From Vitrella brassicaformis (Eukaryota; Sar; Vitrellaceae): a stretch of DNA of 64,000 nucleotides. The notes beneath the pieces were generated by a model. That model ran no database searches. It had not been told where the DNA came from and saw nothing but the letters and a program-made list of their open reading frames with translations. This document shows, in pieces, positions 56,601 through 64,000 of this stretch (position 1 is its first letter; each line of letters starts with the position of its first letter). A program made the position numbers and the translations under genes. The DNA is taken from NCBI GenBank assembly GCA_001179505.1, contig CDMY01000802.1:9662-73661 (forward strand), given 5' to 3'.

Positions 56601-59600
56601 TCGGCTGCAAGCGCCTTTCGACTGGCACCATCATTGCTGAGGAGGCACACGAGAAGTGGTCGGCCTCTGAGTGCGTCGTCGATAGCTCAGACCACCAAGG
56701 GCATCAGGGACGGCACTCTCACCGTAGAAGAGGTACCTATGGACAGACAGAGAGACAGACGTGACCAACAGAGAAACGATGCGCGTGTGTGCAGGTGGTG
56801 CGTGACACATTGAGGCGGGTTGAGGCGTCTGATGTGCACGGCTGGTGCAGTGTCGACGGTGCGTGAGGCCTCACTAATCCACATACGAGTGGAGGCATCC
56901 ATCTGTGTGTGTGTGTGCAGGAGAGAGTGCTCTGTCGCGGGCGAGGGAGCTGGACAAAGGCAGGGCCAACGAAGGCGGTACGTACGTCAACACACATACA
57001 CTCACACACAGACGGTGGACACACTGTGTGTGTAGATCTGCCCCCGTTGTATGGTCTGCCCATCGCTGTCAAGGACACCATCTCTGTGCGGGACATGCCC
57101 TGCACTGGAGGTGCGTCGCTCCGTCCACTCATACGCGCACACACGCCCACGAGCCATCCACCTGTTGTGTGGTGCGCGCAGGCTCCCGTGTGCTTGAAGG
57201 CTATGTGCCCTCGTTCGACGCGCCCTGTGTTGAGCGACTGAAGGTCCGTAGACGACGTCCATGCGCAGAGACGCCGACACACACAGACATCATCCACACA
57301 CTTACAATCAATCAGGCTGCTGGTGCTGTGGTGATTGGCAAGACCAACTGCGACGAGTTCGCCATGGGCAGCACCACCGAGACCAGCTTCTTCGAGTACA
57401 CACAATAGATAGCACGATGGATGTCACACGAACACACGAACACGCAAACACACAGAGATGCAGACAGACATTCAGACGCGCCTGGATGGATTGAGTGGCT
57501 TGCAGGCAGACGGTGAACCCCTTCGACCTCTCCCGCACACCCGGCGGCAGCTCCGGCGGGTCAGTCGACACACACAACTTGGGTGCTTGTGCATACCTAC
57601 CAGACATTCCTCTCTCTCCCTCTGTGTGTGTGTGTGTGGTGTGCAGTTCGTCAGCAGTGGTGAGCAATGGCGAGGTGCCTGCAGCACTGGGGAGCGACAC
57701 CGGAGGCTCCATACGGTCGGTACCCACTAACCTAACAACACGCATGTACACACACACTCACATAGGTACCGTGTGTGTGTGCCGTGTGTGTGTGTTGGTC
57801 ACGTCACATCAGTCAGCCAGCGAGTTGGTGTGGGGTCGTCGGCCTGAAGCCCACATACGGACGGGTGGGATGGAGTGGGTGGCTGGGGCAGCGTACACAC
57901 CTACATGGATGGGATGGAGGCCGACGCACACACGCGTGTGTACATGTTGTGTTGTGTGTCTGTGGCAGGTGAGCCGGCGTGGCCTGCTGGCGTATGGCTC
58001 CAGCACCGACTGCATCGGTCGGTGACTGACACGGACACACTGACGAGTGAGCGCACACACACATCTCTCCCCTTTGTGTGTCTAGGTCCGATGTGCACCT
58101 CTGTGGAGGACTGCGCCATACTCCTGGAAGCAATGGCAGGTCAGTGCTGACACACACACACACACACGTACAAACACACGTCATGAGTGGATGGCTGGAC
58201 GGGATGGATGGCTGCAGGCCACGACCCGCTGGATGTGTCGTCTTTAGACGCGCCCGTCCCCGAGTACGCAAAGCTCGTCGACCAATTCCTGAACAACAAA
58301 GGTACGGAAGCACCTTCACACATGCACTGTCGAGACTCGCACGGAGGGCGTGTGTTGTGTCTGCTCTTCATTCATTGTGTCATTGTGTGGCTGTGCTGTA
58401 GAGTCGCTGAGTGGCCGGCCTTTGTCGAAGATGCGCATCGGGCTGCTCAAGGAAACACTCGACGATGGTGAGCGCCGACAGACAGATGCACGTGTGTGTG
58501 TGTGTGGGTGTGGGTGTCAATGGGTGTGCAGGGGAGGGGAGGATGCAGCCGGCCGTCATGGCCGCCTTCAAGGGTACGTACCGTCTGCAAGAGAGAGTCT
58601 GGATGGATGGACACACACATACAATCGACCATGCCTCTGTGTCTGTGTGTGTGTGTGTGTGTGCAGACTCTCTGTCGGTCTTCAAGGCCCTCGGCGCAGA
58701 GCTGATCGAAGTCGACATACCCAACCTTAAAGTCAGCAGCCCCTCCTGTGTTGGTTCCGTGTGTATGTGTGTGAATCTGTGTGTGTGTGTGCGTGCGTGT
58801 GTGTGTAGGAGTACTGCGCTGCCTACTACATCACTGTCATGTCAGAGGCCTCGTCAAACCTCGCCAAATACGACGGAATCAGGCACGAAGGCACACAACC
58901 ACATGAATGCGTCGCATGTGTGTGTGCGTGTGTGTGTAGGTATGGCCTGCGCACGTCGAGTGAGGACCCCCGCGCCAAGCGCGTCATGGTCGACTCGCGG
59001 GAGACAGGGTTCGGCCAGGAAGTCAAACAGAGAATTCTCCTCGGTATGTGTGTGTGTGCCGCTGGCTGCGTCAAGATGCACCCATGTGCTGGGCATCTGC
59101 TGATTTTCGTGCGTGTGTGCGTGCAGGCACGTTTGCCCTGTCTGCTGGCTACAGCGACGCCTACTACAAGAAGGCACAGAAGATGAGAGCCGCTCTGGTC
59201 CGTTTCTTTACACACACAGACGAGCCCTCACTGCCGCACCCATACAGAGGTGCTGTGATGACCGACATACATTTGCAAATGTGTGTGTGCAGGCCAGCAA
59301 TTTCGAGCGGGTGTTCGAGCTGGTGGACGCCCTCATCCTGCCCACCGCACCAACCGTATGTCTACGAACGACAAAGACAGCACAGCAGTCACATTAGTGT
59401 CGTGTCTGCGCTCACTGCAGACGGCCTATCGGCTTGGGCAGTTCAAAGAGAACAAAGTGGAGACCTACATCGTAAGCCAACCAACCAGACCACCCCGCCG
59501 CCCAACAATCGATAGACCTCACTCACGGCCGTGTGTATATCCCTCTATCGGTGTGTCTTGTCTATCAGGACGATCTGCTGACGGTGCCAGCGAGTTTGTC

Positions 59601-60005
59601 CGGCCTGCCCGCCCTGTCTGTGCCCTGCGGCATATCGGCCGAAGACCTCCCCATAGGTACGTCACGTCAGGCGTCATAGCACACACACAGATGGAACCAC
59701 TGTTCATTTGTGCGTGTGTGTGCAGGCCTTCAGATAGTGGGCAAGCCGCTGGACGAGCTCCGGCTGCTGCAAATCGGTGACTACGTGTGTGCACTCACCT
59801 ACCCTGTGGCGCTCAAATGGATGTCATTCACCATTCCCCTGTATGGGTGTGTGCAGGTGCGGGCTACGACGAGGCGACGGGCTGGACAAGCCGGCTGCAG
59901 AAGAAGCTGCAGGCCATCAAGGGGGAGAGGCAGGCTGGTGGGGGTGGGGAGGAGGAGACAGCATCAGTGGACTGGACAAAGGCATTCGAAGTTATCGACG
60001 AATGA
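56601..60005 (+). CDS. gatA: glutamyl-tRNA(Gln) amidotransferase subunit A (5' end unresolved)
   Basis: Amidase-family subunit that releases ammonia from Gln so that Glu-tRNA(Gln) is converted to Gln-tRNA(Gln) in organelles. The first readable exon (about 56601-56734) gives [20 protein letters not shown] and [18 protein letters not shown]: Arg/Ser-rich with no acidic residues at first, like an organelle targeting sequence. It lacks an ATG, so an upstream exon must exist. The core follows: [32 protein letters not shown] (catalytic Lys), [56 protein letters not shown] (cis-Ser and nucleophile Ser), [99 protein letters not shown]. It ends [10 protein letters not shown]. The catalytic Ser-Ser-Lys triad is intact. 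Confidence 0.9.
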
Positions 60006-60113
60006 GTGATTCCATCCATCAGCCAACCAACGGGTCAATAAGCCACACCACACACCGGAGAGAGAATCCTCTCGTCTTCCATCCATCCATCCATCCATCA
60101 TCTCATCGATGGG

Positions 60114-63100
60114 TCAGATGGCGTATCTTGCCCACAGCATCCTGACGTATCTGATGAGGCCCACAGCACGCCGCGGCTGCTTGTCGACGATGTAGAATGA
60201 GGGGTCAGGCAGCTCCATGTAAGCCAGGAACGCCCCGATAATCCTTCATAGACAGACAGCAATGAGATACACACACACACACACACACACACCCCGAGAC
60301 AACAATTGCTTCCAATCAGCCGACGATTTTCCTTTTTCTCTGTCTTCCTTATGTATGGGCGTGGAGTGGAATGTGTGTGTGCCAGTCAGTATGCACCTAC
60401 CTGTTAAGGAACCATATGGTGATGGAGTAGTAGGCGTAGGACCAGAGCAGCCGATACAGGCGGCTGCCCGACCGCTGGTTGGTGTCAAAGCGCTCCACCG
60501 CCTGCCGAAAGTCACCCTGGCCGATGAACAGCTCCAAGCCGATCTCGTTGCCTACACACACACACACACACATAAGAGGAGGAGTCACCCACTTGCACTT
60601 TCGCTCCCCCGCTCACCTTTGAGTGTGACTTGTGTCTTTGGGCCGGCCGATATGTGCGTGTGTGACAGCGACAAGGCAGACAGAGACAGACGCCCCCTGC
60701 CCCTGCCCCTCCTCCGCGCAAAGATGGCCAGCCTCCTACGGTCGACCGCCGCTGATGTCTGGAGAAGGGAAGAAGCGGCATCTACTGTCGCAGCTGACGT
60801 GTTGGCAGCTGGTGGTGGTGGAGGGGGCGGAGTGGCTGGGGTGGAGGGCAGGTTCTTCTGCTTCTCTCTCTCTTGGGTGGACTTTTGGTCATCATCAGAT
60901 GGCTGCTCTGGTGCCTGTTCGTCTTCAGCAGATGTCTCCTGTTTGGACAGTGGCTCATTGGTCTCTTGCTCGTCGTCTGATGCTTGAGGAGCCAGCGCCA
61001 AGACGGTGTCTTCGTCTTGGTCTGCCTCCTCTGCCCGCTTGGCAGGTGCTCCTTGCTCCTTGGCCTCCATCATTTCTGTCTTGGTTGCGTCCTCTGCGGG
61101 TGTCTCGCCGTTCTTCTTTTCTCTGTCTTTCTTATTCGCTGGTGGCGGCGGCGGCGGTGGTGGTGGTGGTGGTGGTCGTTGAGGTAAGACCAGCTGGTCA
61201 AAAGTGATCCGGTCGTCCAGTTCCATGTCGGGGTGCGCCAGCATGAACCGCCCAATCTTGGTCTCATACTCGTCCTCGGCGTTCACAATCAACTCCAGTT
61301 CGGTCTTCTTGTCCTTCCTCTGTTGTTGCTTCTGCTGCTTCTTCTGCCGCTTCTTCGATGAAGGCGTCGTCTTCTCGGGCGGCACCATGGCAACGGCCCG
61401 GCTGATCCCAGAGTTGAGAAGCTGCCCTGCCTGTAGTTGATGGCCTAGCTGTGGGTCCTCTGATGAGGGCGGTTGTTGCTGCTCGTTTGGTCCTTTAGTG
61501 GCCATGAGCTGCTCGTAGACGCCCATCTTTTCGGCACATGATTTGGATTTGGCACAGCGCTTCTTCACGTACTGACCGACGCAGCGACGAGGGAGGGAGG
61601 GGGAAGGTGTTCCGGCTTGTGTGTCTCTGTGTGTGTCTCTGTGTGTGTCTCACGTACTTGTGTCCATATCGGCAGCTTTGCATATTCGGCGTATTTGTTG
61701 AGGCAGTAGTCGGGAGTGAACGTATCCAGCGGCAGCAAACGGTTCTGTCATGGAGGACACACAGAGATATATATGACTGCACGCACACACAGAGAGAGAG
61801 AGAGAGAGGGAGAGAGAGAGAGTTGCGACTGGTGATTTACCGGGAATAGTTCCGCTATTCGTCGTTGGCTGCAGTGGAGGCTGACGTCCCAGAAGTCTTT
61901 CTGCTTCAGACACTGACCCATGTACCGACGACACGCCAGCACCCTGGGCAAGGCAACACAAGGCACACCAACAAACACACACGATGCATCATCGCTGTGT
62001 CTCTCGTGTCTCATGCCGGCGTGTGACTTCATTTCGTCTTCGTAGGAGAAGGCTTCATGCTGCACGCAATCAACAAACCGGCAAGTGGCGCAGAGACGAC
62101 AAGAGTCACCTGGATTCCGCTCTCTCTCTCTTTCTGTGTTTGTGGCGCTCACGCATGTCCGCAAGCCCAGCAGCTGCCAGGCAAACCACGCCGAGCACAG
62201 AAACTGACACACCAAAGAGACACACCGGCTGTCATATGTGTGTATGTCTGTCAATGGCTGCCCACTCCACTCCATCCACTCACACACACACTGACCCGTA
62301 GAGTGAACAGCCACCTGACCCAGAAAGGCAGCAGCTTGCAGCCCCACCCCAGCCACCGGGTCCAGAACGACGGCTGCCCGAACGACGCCCGCTTCAAGCT
62401 GCCAACCAACACAACACAACACAACACACGCCCACACATCCATCCACCCCACTAGTGCACCACAGGTGCAAACAAACATACACAACACATAAAAGCCCGC
62501 GCACACTTAGCGAAATGCGCGAGGCTTCTGGACAGCAGAAAGGTGACTAGCGCCTCGACCAGCAGCAGAACACCCAGGTAGAGCGGGAACCGAACGATCA
62601 TGGTGTAGGTGCCAATGTGCTCGCGTAGGTAGGTCTTGTATCGGTCAGGCCAGAAGCGCCACCGCATCTCGTTCCGGATGGTGCAGTCGGGACACGCAAA
62701 CAGCAAGTGCAGCAGACCAAACGCCTTGCTGACGCCGCTGATATATAGATATCAATCAATGGACCAACCACCATGCGACCAGACACGCTGTCTGTCTCTG
62801 CGTACCAGTATCTTTCGCCCTTGAGCGACATTCTGTGGTCGGTGAAGGGGCATGTGACCGTACAGTGGGTCAGCAGCTTGTTGACCTCCGTCGCCGTGAT
62901 GTTGGTGCTGACAATGTTGAGCGTCGTCGAGTAATCTGAACCACACACACAACAGGAAGACGGCCAGGCTGTTGAAGTTGGTGTTTGTCACAGTGGGCTT
63001 GGCGCACAGATGATGAAAGAGACGATGGCAAAGACGAGGTGCAGAATGGCGTTGCTCGAGTAGTAGAACGAATACCTGAGAGAGAGAGAGATCCCTCGCC

Positions 63101-64000
63101 GCCTCACATCCGCGTCTCGCGTTTTGTCTGTCTCAGTGCATTTGCTCACTTCCAGAATCCCCGCCTGTGGATCCACTTCTCCTTGATGCGCTGCCAACGA
63201 ACCAAAAAGTCCGCCCGAAACATCCTTGCCGTTCGATGGAGGCAGCCCTGAGACGCCCAGCCGTCTTGCCCCGCCCCCAGATTGGCCCCCAGCCTCTGCA
63301 AGCGATGGATTGCATGCAAACTGTGAGAGGGTTTGAGCTTGAGGGACCGACCGTGAGTCCACAAATGTTGATACACAGCAAAGACATCCCCGACAACGAG
63401 TCCATCGATGATCGGTCCATCCGTGGCGATGCCAGTGGGGCCGTTGCGGCTGTGTATGCCTACGTAATTAGCAGGGCCTCCCTCAATTACACTCAGACAT
63501 ACATAAATAGCACCCAGAAACAAACTCTCTCTCTCTCTGCCGTACCCCGTGTGTATCACCATCACGCACACCCTGATAGTACCACGTCAACTTCTGCATG
63601 TCTGCAGGCACCAAACCATCCCTCGCTCCCCCCCACACCCAACACACCCACACTCACCCACCGCCCACGCATCCTCACGAACGCGTCAAAACTTGCTTGC
63701 CAAAGCCGCTCACTCACCCAACTCATCTTCACCTGTACACCCACACACCCAATGAACACATGCACCGAGAAAATACACCCTTCCACCCCCACACACACCA
63801 AGCAGCCCACAACATGGGCCAACGAACGACCGCGCCAGTGAGTGTATCAGCTCCTTTGGGCCGCCACTCCTGTCGCACTCGTCGGTTGCCCCCCCTCCCC
63901 CGCCCCCTCCCTCTTGCCGCCTTGGTCGTCGCCCGTCATGTGTTCCATTTTCTCGTTTTGGGGTACGAGGAGTATGATGGGCAGGTACATGAGCACGGCG
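60114..64000 (-). CDS. multipass membrane protein with long proline/Glu-rich cytosolic tail (5' end beyond window)
   Basis: I do not recognise the family. The 5' end lies beyond 64000, where a hydrophobic segment (AVLMYLPIILLV) appears. Reading inward: an exon with FVRMRGRWV, then GPANYVGIHSRNGPTGIATD, FRADFLVRWQRIKEKWIHRR, hydrophobic FYYSSNAILHLVFAIVSFII, a lumenal-type loop with Cys (NIVSTNITATEVNKLLTHCT), DHRMSLKGERYW, AFGLLHLLFACPDC, RYKTYLREHIGTYTMIVRFP, LYLGVLLLVEALVTFLLSRS, FGQPSFWTRWLGWGCKLLPF, CSAWFAWQLLGLRTC, RYMGQCLKQKDFWDVSLHCS, then DTFTPDYCLNKYAEYAKLPI. One large exon (60610-61568) is Lys/Gln/Glu-rich with two poly-Pro runs. The C-terminus reads ELFIGQGDFRQAVERF, LLWSYAYYSITIWFLNR and IIGAFLAYMELPDPSFYIVD, ending MLWARYAI. 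At least five membrane segments and a Cys-rich loop. It converges on GatA with about 110 bp between. Confidence 0.55.

Overview
This window is nuclear DNA of a unicellular eukaryote with dense, intron-rich genes. Nearly every recognisable protein is assembled from short exons joined by GT-AG introns of about 50-200 nt. The introns are packed with (CA)n, (GA)n, (CT)n and (TG)n tracts. The gene set (dynactin p62, CCR4-NOT subunit 2, SCYL2-like pseudokinase, DEAD-box helicase, cap trimethylguanosine synthase, organellar GatA), together with a large family of secreted TLDc proteins and a laminin-B/cadherin-like surface protein, suggests an alveolate-type protist. A chromerid such as Vitrella brassicaformis is my best guess; this is inference, not a database result.

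Layout. 1.5-4.1 kb (-): secreted GH1 beta-glucosidase. 5.0-8.2 kb (-): a RING-TLDc gene and a secreted TLDc gene. 8.7-13.6 kb (+): SCYL2-like pseudokinase. 13.9-17.2 kb (-): dynactin subunit 4. 17.9-22.3 kb (-): Gln-rich NOT2. 22.8-23.8 kb (+): TLDc protein with a stalk and hydrophobic tail. 25.0-26.4 kb (-): trimethylguanosine synthase. 27.4-31.6 kb (-): three TLDc genes in tandem. 31.9-36.5 kb (+): RS/proline-rich DEAD-box helicase, with a 300-N gap in its C-terminal region. 36.8-38.4 kb (+): unrecognised gene. 39.3-41.6 kb (+): type II membrane metallophosphoesterase. 42.3-43.6 kb (+): second, inverted and broken trimethylguanosine synthase copy. 44.3-46.5 kb (-): secreted protein with two TLDc domains and an extra N-terminal domain. 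46.7-48.0 kb (+): intronless F-box-like protein. 48.7-49.6 kb (-): TLDc gene with a frameshift. 50.1-52.0 kb (+): proline-rich protein. 52.6-52.9 kb: second 300-N gap. 53.8-56.1 kb (-): cadherin-like plus laminin-B secreted protein. 56.6-60.0 kb (+): GatA. 60.1-64.0 kb (-): a multipass membrane protein running off the window.

The most distinctive content is the TLDc locus: eight genes or near-genes plus two remnants. Most have signal peptides, although classical TLDc proteins (OXR1, NCOA7) are intracellular. The paralogues share promoter blocks (a TGACCCAATCG motif and a longer identical block) and a 3' flanking module. The locus is interleaved with an inverted 2-kb duplication carrying the trimethylguanosine synthase. 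The second striking feature is intron design: many introns start with (CA)n(GA)n and end with (CT)n(TG)n, which are reverse complements, so the two splice sites could be brought together by an RNA stem.

Starts and some exon joins were inferred by eye from reading frame, family conservation and GT-AG signals. Gene spans are firmer than individual splice sites.
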